Source of the DNA: Candidatus Poribacteria bacterium
GTDB taxonomy: Bacteria; Poribacteria; WGA-4E; WGA-3G
DNA: 39,619 bases
Direction of reading: 5' to 3'
Assembly: GCA_021295735.1 (NCBI GenBank)
Contig: JAGWBU010000102.1
Location: 1 to 39,619 of the forward strand
Part shown: positions 7,889-17,217 of the stretch, in pieces
Position numbering within the stretch: the stretch's first letter is position 1
How the letters are laid out: the number at the start of each line of letters is the position of its first letter
The notes under the pieces: model-generated
Database searches by the model: none
What the model was told of the DNA's origin: nothing
The model's input: only the letters and a program-made list of their open reading frames with translations
Made by a program: the position numbers and the translations under genes

Positions 7889-10117
7889 ATGAACATGAAA
7901 ACACTTATTGCTCATTTCAGACAAAACCTTCATTTCTATGTTGCTCTGATTTGCATTGCTTGTGTTCCCTGCTTGGTGCAAGCGATTGAACCTATCGCCA
8001 CGCTTGGGCAGCGACCTCCAGAAAAACACGCCTTTCTCACTGATCAGACCATTTTGCGTGTTCCATATTTAGGTCCAAATTTCCAGATTGTTGACCGTGA
8101 AACGGGAAAAATAATTGACGAGTTCGGTAACCGCACCAGAGGTAGCGATATTGTGTTTAGTCCAAATGCTACACATTTAGCCACCCTGGACTACTCTTCT
8201 GCTTCAAAATCAACTACCGTAAACATTTGGGATGTCAATACACAAGAACAAATATCCGAATGGGAAATAGGACACAGAACGGAGATAGCAGCATTTAGCC
8301 CCACTCATCTCTTGTTTGCCACCACCTATAATAATGAGATTCATTTATGGAATTGGCAAACCGGAGAACTTGTTGGAACAATGGCAGGCAATCGACGCAA
8401 GCGCGAACCTTGTTATGTGGTTAAGGAATTAAACGGGAACGGTATTGCTAAGTATTGTTCAAGACCTGAAACGAATGATGATATGGTGTTTACTCCAGAC
8501 GGAAAGCACCTCATCGTCGCATCCAAACGGCCAGATATAGAATTATGGGATGTTGAAGCACGTCAATTGGTAGGACATTTTGAGGGACATACAGGTAATT
8601 GGGTTGATGGATTGGCTATCAGTCCAGATGGAATATACCTCGCTTCATTTGAAAGCAAATCGGACCTTGTGTATATGTGGGATATCGCGACAAGACAACT
8701 GTTATGGAGAGAACCGATTGATGAAACCAGAATTTCAGATGTGGTATTTAGTGCAAACAGTCAACACCTATATGCTGCGGATAAAAATGTATATATATGG
8801 GATGTTAAATCAGGTCAACAAATTGACACATTCGGAAACGATTTTATGGCATTGCAACAGATGATATTATCACCAGACGGAAAAACCATGCTTCTTCAAT
8901 ATGACGGGAGTTTTTGGTGGGGAGGCGTTATTGAACTCTGGAAAACCGAAACCAGACAGCAGTTGAAAGTATTCACTGATTTTGTGGGTGGGGTACCTAA
9001 GCTAAGTCCTGACGGTCAAACAATGGTCACTGTTGATTCCAATTTTATTAAAGTCTGGGATATTCCCTCACAACATATACGTTTTTTGATTTCTGGATTT
9101 TATTTTTTTGAAAAAGGTGTTGCCATTTCTCCAGATAGCAAACGAATTGCTTATAGCAAATATCCTTGGGTTGAAGTGGCAGATATTCAAACCGGTAACG
9201 TTGAAGCGCAATACCGAGATCACTTTGGTCTTCTTGATCATGCTTCCTTCAGTTCCTCTGGAAAATGGCTTGCAGGAGTGAATGAATGGGGATATCTGTT
9301 TCTTTTTGACGTGGGTAATCCAAAGGAAATTCACAGAGTCCGCATAAATTTCCAACTTAATTGGCCTAATGATTTCTATCAGGTTGCTTTCAGTGAAAAT
9401 GATGAATATATGGCTGCTTCTGCTCGGACAGGGGCACGTAATAACTATCAGTACTGGATACTATTATGGAAACGCAAAGGGGACAATTTCGAATTTCAAT
9501 ACAAATGGGAGACTCCAGAACACAGCGGTTCTTCATATTCCTCACTTGCCTTTGCCTCTCCAGATGATGGCTCAACGGTGTTGGCAGCATCATCAAAAAA
9601 TTCAGAAACCCGAATATGGAAAATTCTACCTCAGAATGCTCATCTTGTAAATACACTGATGGCTGCAGCCGAGCCGATACATTTCAGTCCTGATAATAGG
9701 TATCTCTTTACTGATCGATATCGCGAACTTCAGATATGGGATTGGCAAACAAGTAGACCGATAAAATATCCGTCAATTCCAGATTATCGTGGTATTAGTC
9801 AAGATGGATCAATTTTAGTATCCGAGGACGAAATTGGACGATACCTTATCTGGGATGCCAAAAACTTATTCTTAACCCTACCTTATCCTGTTGAACCTAA
9901 AGGCAAGCAGTTTGTTACACTCGGACAAATCAAACGGAATCAGCTGCTACAAAACTTTCCTAACCCATTCAATCCAGAAACTTGGATTCCGTTCCAACTT
10001 GTGGATGAAAGCCATGTCACAATTCGCATCTATACCCCAACAGGTAAGTTAGTCCGCTCACTATCCCCTGGAATCTTGTCTGCGGGGGAGGACGCAATGA
10101 TAAAGGTGAACCTGTGA
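7889..10117 (+). CDS. secreted WD40-like beta-propeller protein, C-terminal sorting domain frameshifted (paralog 2)
   Basis: The start is set at ATG 7889, six bases after GGAG; a further in-frame ATG follows at 7895. The product is 742 residues. A signal peptide (FYVALICIACVPCLVQA) is followed by WD40-like repeats across residues about 30-650 (NIWDVNTQEQ, HLWNWQTGEL, ELWDVEARQL, YMWDIATRQL, YIWDVKSGQQ, KVWDIPSQH). The hinge VEPKGKQFVTLGQIKR and FPNPFNPETWIPF then open the FlgD-like sorting domain. Compared with the paralog at 5308, seven bases (TTGGGAT) are missing after position 10089. The frame therefore shifts and the protein ends GEDAMIKVNL instead of the usual last strands. The lost part remains readable in another frame up to 10191. 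The product may be secreted but not properly sorted, unless the deletion is a sequencing error. It is probably transcribed from the sigma-54-type promoter at 7769. Confidence 0.82.
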   Translation: MNMKTLIAHFRQNLHFYVALICIACVPCLVQAIEPIATLGQRPPEKHAFLTDQTILRVPYLGPNFQIVDRETGKIIDEFGNRTRGSDIVFSPNATHLATLDYSSASKSTTVNIWDVNTQEQISEWEIGHRTEIAAFSPTHLLFATTYNNEIHLWNWQTGELVGTMAGNRRKREPCYVVKELNGNGIAKYCSRPETNDDMVFTPDGKHLIVASKRPDIELWDVEARQLVGHFEGHTGNWVDGLAISPDGIYLASFESKSDLVYMWDIATRQLLWREPIDETRISDVVFSANSQHLYAADKNVYIWDVKSGQQIDTFGNDFMALQQMILSPDGKTMLLQYDGSFWWGGVIELWKTETRQQLKVFTDFVGGVPKLSPDGQTMVTVDSNFIKVWDIPSQHIRFLISGFYFFEKGVAISPDSKRIAYSKYPWVEVADIQTGNVEAQYRDHFGLLDHASFSSSGKWLAGVNEWGYLFLFDVGNPKEIHRVRINFQLNWPNDFYQVAFSENDEYMAASARTGARNNYQYWILLWKRKGDNFEFQYKWETPEHSGSSYSSLAFASPDDGSTVLAASSKNSETRIWKILPQNAHLVNTLMAAAEPIHFSPDNRYLFTDRYRELQIWDWQTSRPIKYPSIPDYRGISQDGSILVSEDEIGRYLIWDAKNLFLTLPYPVEPKGKQFVTLGQIKRNQLLQNFPNPFNPETWIPFQLVDESHVTIRIYTPTGKLVRSLSPGILSAGEDAMIKVNL
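9941..10089 (+). repeat. copy 2 of a near-identical sorting-domain DNA block
   Basis: This is the second copy of the block at 7312-7460. The identity of the second run (79 bases, 10011-10089) stops exactly at the edge of the seven-base deletion that frameshifts this gene. Confidence 0.85.
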
Positions 10118-10191
10118 GCAGTGGTGTTTATCTCTATACCATCAATGCCAGGGATTTCTCTGCCACACGCAAAATGCTAATTCAGAAATGA
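10090..10191 (+). pseudogene. out-of-frame remnant of the sorting domain
   Basis: Read from GGA at 10090, this stretch encodes GRNDKGEPVSSGVYLYTINA followed by RDFSATRKMLIQK and a TGA at 10189-10191. This is the end of the FlgD-like domain found intact in the paralogs at 5308 and 13751. It is separated from its gene by the frameshift. The preserved reading frame shows that the lesion is recent or is an assembly error. Confidence 0.75.
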
Positions 10192-10297
10192 GAACTGGTA
10201 ATTGGCGCTGAAATCCACAAACTGAAAATTTGCCCTACGAAATCAACACAATTTTTGACACATCCCAGTTCTTCGTTGCTAAGGAGGGACAAAGCTA

Positions 10298-13200
10298 ATG
10301 AACAAGTTAAAACGAGCGATTTATCCTCTGCTTGTAGCGACTTGCATCCTTAGCGCGTCTATGTTCTATGGTTGTGGCGCGGATAGCCTCGGACCGTATG
10401 AACCCCTCTTACCTGCAATTGAATCGGAGGAAAAATTCTCTGATAGATTCCAATTAGAAGAAGAACCACAAGTCTTCTATGATTTGTATGGTAAAGGAAT
10501 TGTGGAAGGTAACGAACTCAGCAAATATATTGACCGGAAAGAATTTGACAAGAATGGTAAATTAATTGTTGGTTGGGGAGGTCAGCTTGATAGTCTACGC
10601 TTCACAGCGCAACTGGACCGGACAATCTTGGTTGAAGAGACCTTTCTCGGCAGACATACTGAGTTTGTTATTGGCGATCATCTAAGATTCAAACCCGACT
10701 CCCTGTTTCCAAACCGATATATTATATACAAAACTGAGTTTGATGGGCTTCGATGGGATATTTCTTTTGCCCAAGAGCACCATCTCTTTACGCTCATTCA
10801 CTCACGTATTTCTAACCCTGTTAGGATAACAGATGCTCCTGCGCAAAATGAAAGACTCGGACTGGAACTTGGACGACGAAACGGGTTGAACCAAATTAGC
10901 GGCGTCAGGAACATTGAAAACGCACGACTCATCGGCTTTCGCGGTCAGGGGCTTTTAGGTGAAAATTTCCGAGTCGGATATACTTATGTAAATTTGCATA
11001 AAGAACATCCGGAACGCCTGATAAATTCGCTAATGGGGACCGTGCCCAATACACCGCCTGAAACAATCTCTATTGTTTTCCGTGATGACTCACCTGAGGA
11101 CAATCACACGAGTGCATTCACTGATTTCGAGGCTTATGATCCTGACGTACATAGCGATAATATCCAAGGTGGTGTCGGTGCAGCTTTTAAAAGTATGAAG
11201 ATTACCATCGTTACACAAGAACTTGAAGAATTAATCCCTCAAGACATAGAAGAAGGCATTGAACCTGCCCTGCTACCTGAGCAGACTCGCCAATTTGAAG
11301 TTTATGCCAACCAAGTTGTACCAATTGATCACGCTGGAGGTCCATCCGAGATACGTAATTCTGTTGACGGGAAGTGGAAAATCGTCAACGGTTTCAATAA
11401 AATGAAATTTGACCTTATTCTTACTGATGAAAAGATTAACATTGACCCAAGAACAGTCAAATCTATCGTCCTTGACATGATTGTTGCTGGTGATTACAAC
11501 ATTGCTGTAATTGGTTTCAGTGAAGCAAATAAAGCATCGTCAAATCCCGAATTACAAGAGTGGATTAAAACTGAAGATGGCAACATTCAGATGCCGTATC
11601 GCGACATAATTGAGGCGCCGGGGAATTACGGGCAATCTCCAGATTACATCCAAAACAGGAAAAAACTTAAAGACAACCCCAGTGAATGGAAAGGTGAAGG
11701 GAGACCTCGGAAAGTCCGATACCGTTATGGTGCTGCACGTGCTGCAACACTCTACGGAATTGACCTTGAAGGGACTATCGGTAATGTTCGCGTCAGGGTA
11801 CAATACTCTATAAACGGTAAATACAAACAGTATCCTACAATCCCGAAAGATAAAGTAGGATTTAGTCGAACCCAAACCACTGTTAAAACCCCCAATGGTG
11901 AAGAACTATCCGGTGTTTCTATTGATCGCAGGACTGGACTGCCTGTAGACACAAATGGCATCCCGACTTATTCGGAAACCGAAGGCGAACGATTTGAAGT
12001 TTTTTTAGGCGGGGACGGAACAGATGAAGATGGCAACGGAAAACTTGGCAGAGAAAAAGCATGGTTCGTCCAACTTGAAACTCGCTTTGAAAAACTTCAC
12101 TTAGAAGGTGTTTTGTATCATATTGACCCAGGCTACACGACCAACTATCTGAATTTCGGTGCACATCCTGAACGTGGTGAAATTTTTACGCTTGAAAAAG
12201 GCAGACCTGGTATTCCTTTGGAAGACCGAATTGCAGAAGAACAAATTCCATGGGATGATATCAATTACGCACTCATTGAAGATGACGATGATGGCGATGA
12301 TTGGCCCGATGATGATGACTTTGATGGGGTAATTCCACGCGCTGATGACCGAGATCAGAATGGGATATTAGACTTTCAAGAAGATTTTCTTATTTTTTAT
12401 GCTGACCCACCCGTGTTTACCAACCTTTCCGATCTCAATAATAACGGCACTATTGATTCAATTGAAGATGATTTTGAACCACAATACGAATATGGGATAG
12501 ACCGTCAAGGGTATCACCTCAAAGCGGAATATGACGTGCTTGCTAACTTGTCTGTCCAAGTTGGTTGGTTAAACGAAAGCGAAATTTCAAGCAGGCGTAA
12601 GAATAACTCCAAATACATATATGTCACTTATAAACGCGACATCCCCGATTTTGGTAACTTTCTCTTCCAAAATCAATTTGTCCGTGTGCAGGACGATATT
12701 CCGGATTACACAATTACATTGCCTGTTGGAGAATTGGAACCGATTCACATTAATGATGAACTTGATTTCTACAACGCACGTTCAAATACAACAACGCTCC
12801 AATGGCTTTATACTGCAGTACCAAACTTGACACTCGAAGCTAAATGTCTGGTTGTCATGCAAAAACAGTTTGAACAGGATAAAGAAAGGGCACTTTTCAC
12901 GGATGTTGAATACGACCCGGCATCGCAGAACTTTGAACCTGATGAACGCGTTGACTTTATGGTGCCCATTGAACAGGTTCGGACCTCCGGGCAAAGACGA
13001 GAATATCCGTTCTATCCTGATCATGGAATTAATGCGCATGACCCAACTGACACCGGTTTAATCTATGACGATGCAAACTGGAAAAAACGCCGTTACGCCG
13101 AACGAAACATTCGTAATCAATTAACCATTCTGAAGGCGAGTTACGAAATACCACTGGGGAATCTCCCATTTGTTAACAGATATGCTGAAGATTTCGCACT

Positions 13201-13654
13201 AACACCTATGGTTAAGTATGTCTGGGACCGAGCTTTTGACCGAACGGCAGATGAAATTCCAAAAATGCTCAACCCAGTATTGTTTCTCCCAACCGACGAC
13301 CAACCGTTTGAATATTTGCGATTCAATCGTCGAAGTCGAGAGGATATACTCGGTGTCCGGCTTGATTACCAGTTTGCCCCGAGCGTAAATATCCTTGGAG
13401 GATTCCAATATAGGAAGTTTACGAACCGGGATAATAACTTCAAGAACTACTTGCGAAATTTCTCATCTGACGTCAGCGTTCCAATCCTATACCGTCCTGA
13501 CTTGCGAACTCGTATTTTGGAAATTCAAGCTATCAATCAAGGTGAGTGGCGCGGCTTCTATATCGTCATTCTCGCGGGTCACCGTAGAACCACTCACTTA
13601 TTCCAGAATACGATTAGTAATATAACGTATGTGCAAGCGATGATAGGTTTCTAA
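10298..13654 (+). CDS. large outer-membrane beta-barrel-like protein with calcium-binding-type acidic segment (paralog A)
   Basis: The product is 1118 residues, preceded by a strong AAGGAGG. The N-terminus is a signal sequence ending MFYGCGADS. Cys26 could be a lipidation site, though the lipobox is weak. Residues about 660-735 are rich in Asp/Asn repeats (DDDDGDDWPDDDDFDG, DRDQNGILDF, DLNNNGTIDSIEDDF), resembling EF-hand-like or thrombospondin-type-3 calcium loops. The remainder has alternating aromatic and charged strands and ends TYVQAMIGF; a C-terminal Phe is the usual signature of BAM-assembled outer-membrane barrels. Homologous order and motifs appear in the 650-residue protein at 25883 (GLRWDISFAQEH against GVRWEVRSNHS; both have the Asp/Asn segment and a final Phe). 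I infer an outer-membrane, calcium-stabilised surface protein. The transported or bound molecule is unknown and I cannot name the family. It sits between two WD40 paralogs. Confidence 0.7.
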   Translation: MNKLKRAIYPLLVATCILSASMFYGCGADSLGPYEPLLPAIESEEKFSDRFQLEEEPQVFYDLYGKGIVEGNELSKYIDRKEFDKNGKLIVGWGGQLDSLRFTAQLDRTILVEETFLGRHTEFVIGDHLRFKPDSLFPNRYIIYKTEFDGLRWDISFAQEHHLFTLIHSRISNPVRITDAPAQNERLGLELGRRNGLNQISGVRNIENARLIGFRGQGLLGENFRVGYTYVNLHKEHPERLINSLMGTVPNTPPETISIVFRDDSPEDNHTSAFTDFEAYDPDVHSDNIQGGVGAAFKSMKITIVTQELEELIPQDIEEGIEPALLPEQTRQFEVYANQVVPIDHAGGPSEIRNSVDGKWKIVNGFNKMKFDLILTDEKINIDPRTVKSIVLDMIVAGDYNIAVIGFSEANKASSNPELQEWIKTEDGNIQMPYRDIIEAPGNYGQSPDYIQNRKKLKDNPSEWKGEGRPRKVRYRYGAARAATLYGIDLEGTIGNVRVRVQYSINGKYKQYPTIPKDKVGFSRTQTTVKTPNGEELSGVSIDRRTGLPVDTNGIPTYSETEGERFEVFLGGDGTDEDGNGKLGREKAWFVQLETRFEKLHLEGVLYHIDPGYTTNYLNFGAHPERGEIFTLEKGRPGIPLEDRIAEEQIPWDDINYALIEDDDDGDDWPDDDDFDGVIPRADDRDQNGILDFQEDFLIFYADPPVFTNLSDLNNNGTIDSIEDDFEPQYEYGIDRQGYHLKAEYDVLANLSVQVGWLNESEISSRRKNNSKYIYVTYKRDIPDFGNFLFQNQFVRVQDDIPDYTITLPVGELEPIHINDELDFYNARSNTTTLQWLYTAVPNLTLEAKCLVVMQKQFEQDKERALFTDVEYDPASQNFEPDERVDFMVPIEQVRTSGQRREYPFYPDHGINAHDPTDTGLIYDDANWKKRRYAERNIRNQLTILKASYEIPLGNLPFVNRYAEDFALTPMVKYVWDRAFDRTADEIPKMLNPVLFLPTDDQPFEYLRFNRRSREDILGVRLDYQFAPSVNILGGFQYRKFTNRDNNFKNYLRNFSSDVSVPILYRPDLRTRILEIQAINQGEWRGFYIVILAGHRRTTHLFQNTISNITYVQAMIGF

Positions 13655-13750
13655 ATGTCAACCATGAGAATAATATAATTCAGTGAATTTTCAATGTAAA
13701 CGATCTTTGGACAGTGAAAATGTTCATCTATAAGAAATAGGAGACTTGTC

Positions 13751-16033
13751 ATGAAATCACTTACCACCCATTTTAGACAAAGCTCGAAGATTCATATCGC
13801 ACTAATTTGCATTTTCTGCATACCACATATTGCATTTGCGATTGAACCTATTGCTACGATTGGGCAGCCGCTGCCTGAAAAACATGCGCTTCTGAACAAT
13901 GAAACGATCTTACGCGTTGTTCCTACACACATTCAGATTGTTGATTTCACTACAAATGAGGTAATGGAAGAATTTGGTGAAAGAACAGTTTACAGTGATG
14001 TAGTAATCAGTCCAAATACTGATCATTTAGCTATTCTGAATCACTCCTTTGATCCGAAAATGACCATCGTGAATATCTGGGATGTCAATCACCAACAACT
14101 TATTTCGCAATGGAAGATAGCATCAATTATTGATGATAATGACGCAGCATTTAGTCCTACACAGCCTATATTAGCGACCTATTTACCAAGTGAGATACAT
14201 TTTTGGAATTGGAAAACTGGAGAATCTGTTGGAAAACTGCCACGTGAGAATTTTCCATCTCTTCGTTCTATGGTTTTTACTCCTGATGACGAACATCTTA
14301 TCGTTGCCTCACAGCATAATCTTGAGTTGTGGAATGTCGAAACGCAGATCTTACAAGGAAATTTTGCTGAACAGAATCTTGACGGGATTGAAGATATGGC
14401 TCTCAGTCCTAATGGTAAGATGGTAGCAGCATTTGAATACGATTCAACCTTAGTACATCTATGGGATGTTGAAACACGCCAAAAGTTATGGCATCGAACA
14501 AGTGGTATTGGTAGGATTTCAAATGTGGTATTCAGTCCAGATAGTCAACGCCTGTATGTTGGCACAAGTACAGCTGGATTGCATCGGTCTGGGGCTACTC
14601 CCTATACTGGTTGGGATGACAAAGTGCGCGTCTGGGATGTTATGTCTGGAGAAAAAATAGATACTTTCAGCACTGATTTTCGTTTTTTAGAATCAATTAT
14701 ACTTTCTCCAAATGAGAAAACAGCAATCTTAGAATATTGGGATGGTGATGTAGTGTGGGATATCGCTAATAATCGAGAGCACGATGTGTGGGCAGACTAT
14801 GTCAGAAACCGGTTCATTTATGATGTTGCATTGAGTCCTGATGGAAAATCCTTAGTTACAGTATCATGGTCATTCATTAAGACATGGGATGTAACTTCAC
14901 AGCAAATGCAAGCACTTGTTCCCTCCGAAGGCTATGCATTTGATGGTTTAGCGATCTCTCCAGATAATAAAACATTCGCTGTTGGCAAGGATCCATGGGT
15001 TGAGCTACGCGACATTCAGAGCGGTAGAGTGAAAATTCAATTTCCGCATTACGTTTCAGGTGCTCTGGAAATCGCCTTTAGCCCCTCTGGAAAATGGCTC
15101 GCAGTGGTGAATGATTGGAATGATCTGTTGTTTTTAGACACAAATAATCCCGATAAAATCCAGAAAGTCAACACAAAAATTGAAAATGATTCACCCGACT
15201 TTCAAGATATTGCCTTCAGTGAAAATGATAAATATTTGGCAGCTTCCTGTCGCACTGGGAAAAACAATACATATAAATACTGGATTGCACTTTGGAAACG
15301 CGAACACGAGACATTTATCCTTCAATATGTATCACAAGTTCCAAGAATTTATTCATCACCTGCCTTTTCTATAGGAGGAGATGGTTCAATAGTGTTAGCA
15401 GCTTACGGAGGTAGAGAAATCCACATTTGGAAAGTTCTGTTAAATGGGTTACAACATTTAACTGCGTTTGATGGAGATGACCCGGTGCAATTTAGCCCAG
15501 ATGGTCGTTATCTCTTTGCAAATCAAGACAATAACTTCCAAATCTGGGACTGGCAAAGAAACAGGCCTGTCAAACATACACCTTTTCCAGGAATATCTGT
15601 TCTCAGTAAAGATGGTTCTGTTCTGTTATCGCCTGATAGGAGTGGTCAATACATGGTTTGGGATATAAAAGAACTGCTTTCTTTTCTACCCTATCCTGTT
15701 GAACCTAAAGGCAAAAAATATGTCACACTCGGACAGATAAAGAAAAACCAACTGCTACAGAACTTCCCTAACCCATTCAACCCAGAAACATGGATTCCAT
15801 TCAAACTTGCGGACAAGAGTGATGTAACAATTCGTATCTATACCCCAACCGGCAAGTTGGTGCGATCTCTTTCACCGGGAATCATGTCAGCCGGGGATTA
15901 TTCCTCACAAGCGCAAGCAGTGCACTGGGATGGACACAATGATGAGGGCGAGGCGGTCAGTAGTGGCATTTATCTCTATACTATCAATGCTGGCGACTTC
16001 TCTGCCACACGCAAAATGCTTATCACGAAATGA
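13751..16033 (+). CDS. secreted WD40-like beta-propeller protein with FlgD-like / type-A sorting C-terminal domain (paralog 3)
   Basis: The product is 760 residues, with AGGAG seven bases before the ATG. It has a signal peptide (IHIALICIFCIPHIAFA) and then WD40-like repeats (NIWDVNHQQL, HFWNWKTGES, ELWNVETQIL, HLWDVETRQK, RVWDVMSGEK, KTWDVTSQQ, QIWDWQRNRP). The hinge VEPKGKKYVTLGQIKK follows, and then the complete sorting domain FPNPFNPETWIPF ... VSSGIYLYTINAGDFSATRKMLITK. It has an insertion (DYSSQAQAVHWDG) in the loop that is shorter in the paralog at 5308 and deleted in the one at 7889. It resembles the protein at 5308 throughout, including GQPxPEKHALLNNETILRVVPTHIQI near the N-terminus, so the three arose by duplication. 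The inferred role is surface-located ligand or protein binding. No enzymatic motif is visible. Confidence 0.85.
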   Translation: MKSLTTHFRQSSKIHIALICIFCIPHIAFAIEPIATIGQPLPEKHALLNNETILRVVPTHIQIVDFTTNEVMEEFGERTVYSDVVISPNTDHLAILNHSFDPKMTIVNIWDVNHQQLISQWKIASIIDDNDAAFSPTQPILATYLPSEIHFWNWKTGESVGKLPRENFPSLRSMVFTPDDEHLIVASQHNLELWNVETQILQGNFAEQNLDGIEDMALSPNGKMVAAFEYDSTLVHLWDVETRQKLWHRTSGIGRISNVVFSPDSQRLYVGTSTAGLHRSGATPYTGWDDKVRVWDVMSGEKIDTFSTDFRFLESIILSPNEKTAILEYWDGDVVWDIANNREHDVWADYVRNRFIYDVALSPDGKSLVTVSWSFIKTWDVTSQQMQALVPSEGYAFDGLAISPDNKTFAVGKDPWVELRDIQSGRVKIQFPHYVSGALEIAFSPSGKWLAVVNDWNDLLFLDTNNPDKIQKVNTKIENDSPDFQDIAFSENDKYLAASCRTGKNNTYKYWIALWKREHETFILQYVSQVPRIYSSPAFSIGGDGSIVLAAYGGREIHIWKVLLNGLQHLTAFDGDDPVQFSPDGRYLFANQDNNFQIWDWQRNRPVKHTPFPGISVLSKDGSVLLSPDRSGQYMVWDIKELLSFLPYPVEPKGKKYVTLGQIKKNQLLQNFPNPFNPETWIPFKLADKSDVTIRIYTPTGKLVRSLSPGIMSAGDYSSQAQAVHWDGHNDEGEAVSSGIYLYTINAGDFSATRKMLITK

Positions 16034-16079
16034 GAAGGTTGACGAAGTTGCAAACTCTCACATATTAGGAGTCAATGAT

Positions 16080-17171
16080 ATGAATAATCTGATCTCAACA
16101 CTAAAGCGAATTGCATTTATTTTGGTAGTGTTTTTGCTCATATCTACTGTCCAAAGTCCCAGTTACGGACAGGGAAGAGGAAAGATATACTGGACAGAAT
16201 TTGATTCAGACACCAAAAAGGGTAAAATTAGACGTGCTAACCTTAACGGGTCCTCCGCTGAGAACGTTTTAACGGATATACCACCGATAGTAGATTTTGC
16301 TTTGGATTTACGCAACCGTAAGATATATTGGTCGGAAAACTACACAGCTAAAATCCAACGTTCGAACCTTGATGGTTCGAATGTCGAAAACATCGTCACA
16401 GGATATGATCTACCACCTGGAGGAGGAGGGATGAGTATTCGATGCCGCAATTGGAAATGTGAGGGCACGGCGACCCCAAAAGATGGAGCCCCGATTAATC
16501 TAACGCACGAACAGTTAATTGACCCAAACTGCATTGCCATAGATTCCGATGCAAACAAAATATATTGGGGAAACGGACACTTAGATATATTTCAGCGTGC
16601 GAACTTTGACGGATCTGATATTGAAGATATTATTATTAAAGAACGGATTTTGCCTTTTGAAATTAAGTTTAAACAGTGGCTTCAGCCCCTGAGTATTGAA
16701 TTGGATTTAGAAGCAGGTAAAATTTACTGGACTGACGCATACGGTCGTAAAATCCAACGTGCAAACTTTGACGGTTCTGACGCTGAGGACCTTGTTACGG
16801 ATATGCGTACAGCATACGGTTTAGCATTGGACATGAGCGCGCGTCAGATGTACTGGACAAACACTGTTACAGGGAAAATTCAGCGCGCATTTCTTAATGG
16901 TAATAAGGTTGAAGAACTCGTCACAGGATTACGTTTTCCATCCGACATTGTCTTAGATATACGAGCACGTAAGATGTACTGGATAGATATAGATTTGGAT
17001 ACAGATATAGGCAAGATGCAACGTGCAAACCTTGATGGTTCCAATGTCCGAGATATTCTTACGGGATTGGATTATCCATCGGATATCGCTTTGGACCCTA
17101 ACGGATTTTACGATGTTTCTTCCGATACAGATAAGTTGACAACGACTTGGGCAAATATGAAAAGCCAGTAA
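16080..17171 (+). CDS. secreted YWTD (LDL-receptor class B-type) beta-propeller protein 1, tagged C-terminus
   Basis: The start at ATG 16080 has AGGAG at 16067-16071 and opens a signal peptide (RIAFILVVFLLISTVQSPSYG). Earlier in-frame starts would overlap the preceding gene. The product is 363 residues made of LY repeats: KIYWTEFDS, KIYWSENYT, KIYWGNGHL, KIYWTDAYG, QMYWTNTVT and KMYWIDIDL. Each is followed by the typical KIQRANLDGS strand, giving a six-bladed propeller like that of LDL receptors and nidogen. A segment of about 28 residues containing two cysteines (IRCRNWKCEG) is inserted after blade 2 and is absent from the two paralogs downstream. The protein ends DKLTTTWANMKSQ, a variant of the shared C-terminal tag. 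The inferred role is extracellular protein or glycan binding. It is the first of three tandem copies and is separated from the next by 24 bases. Confidence 0.88.
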   Translation: MNNLISTLKRIAFILVVFLLISTVQSPSYGQGRGKIYWTEFDSDTKKGKIRRANLNGSSAENVLTDIPPIVDFALDLRNRKIYWSENYTAKIQRSNLDGSNVENIVTGYDLPPGGGGMSIRCRNWKCEGTATPKDGAPINLTHEQLIDPNCIAIDSDANKIYWGNGHLDIFQRANFDGSDIEDIIIKERILPFEIKFKQWLQPLSIELDLEAGKIYWTDAYGRKIQRANFDGSDAEDLVTDMRTAYGLALDMSARQMYWTNTVTGKIQRAFLNGNKVEELVTGLRFPSDIVLDIRARKMYWIDIDLDTDIGKMQRANLDGSNVRDILTGLDYPSDIALDPNGFYDVSSDTDKLTTTWANMKSQ

Positions 17172-17217
17172 TGTTTACAAAACAGGAGTATTGACATGAA
17201 AAATCAAGTTTTAACAC
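17091..17217 (+). repeat. tandem-duplication boundary, copy 1
   Basis: Bases from 17091 (end of YWTD gene 1, spacer, and start of gene 2) recur from 18111 with an offset of exactly 1020 bases. The first 64 bases or so differ at one position, and the spacers, Shine-Dalgarno sites and first codons also match closely. This marks duplication by a 1020-base unit. Confidence 0.8.

Noticed and set aside
7541-8029. 162-codon minus-strand frame across the spacer before the second WD40 gene
   Set aside because: It overlaps a promoter and the start of a solid gene, has no ribosome-binding site and no domain.
13718-13740. Possible third sigma-54 promoter (CTTTGGACAGTGAAAATG) before the third WD40 gene
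   Set aside because: The -12 GC is absent and the -24 box is altered; at best it is a decayed site.
5308-16033. A complete type IX secretion system
   Set aside because: The WD40 proteins have type-A-like sorting domains, but no por/spr-type secretion gene is in the window, so the export route is not shown.
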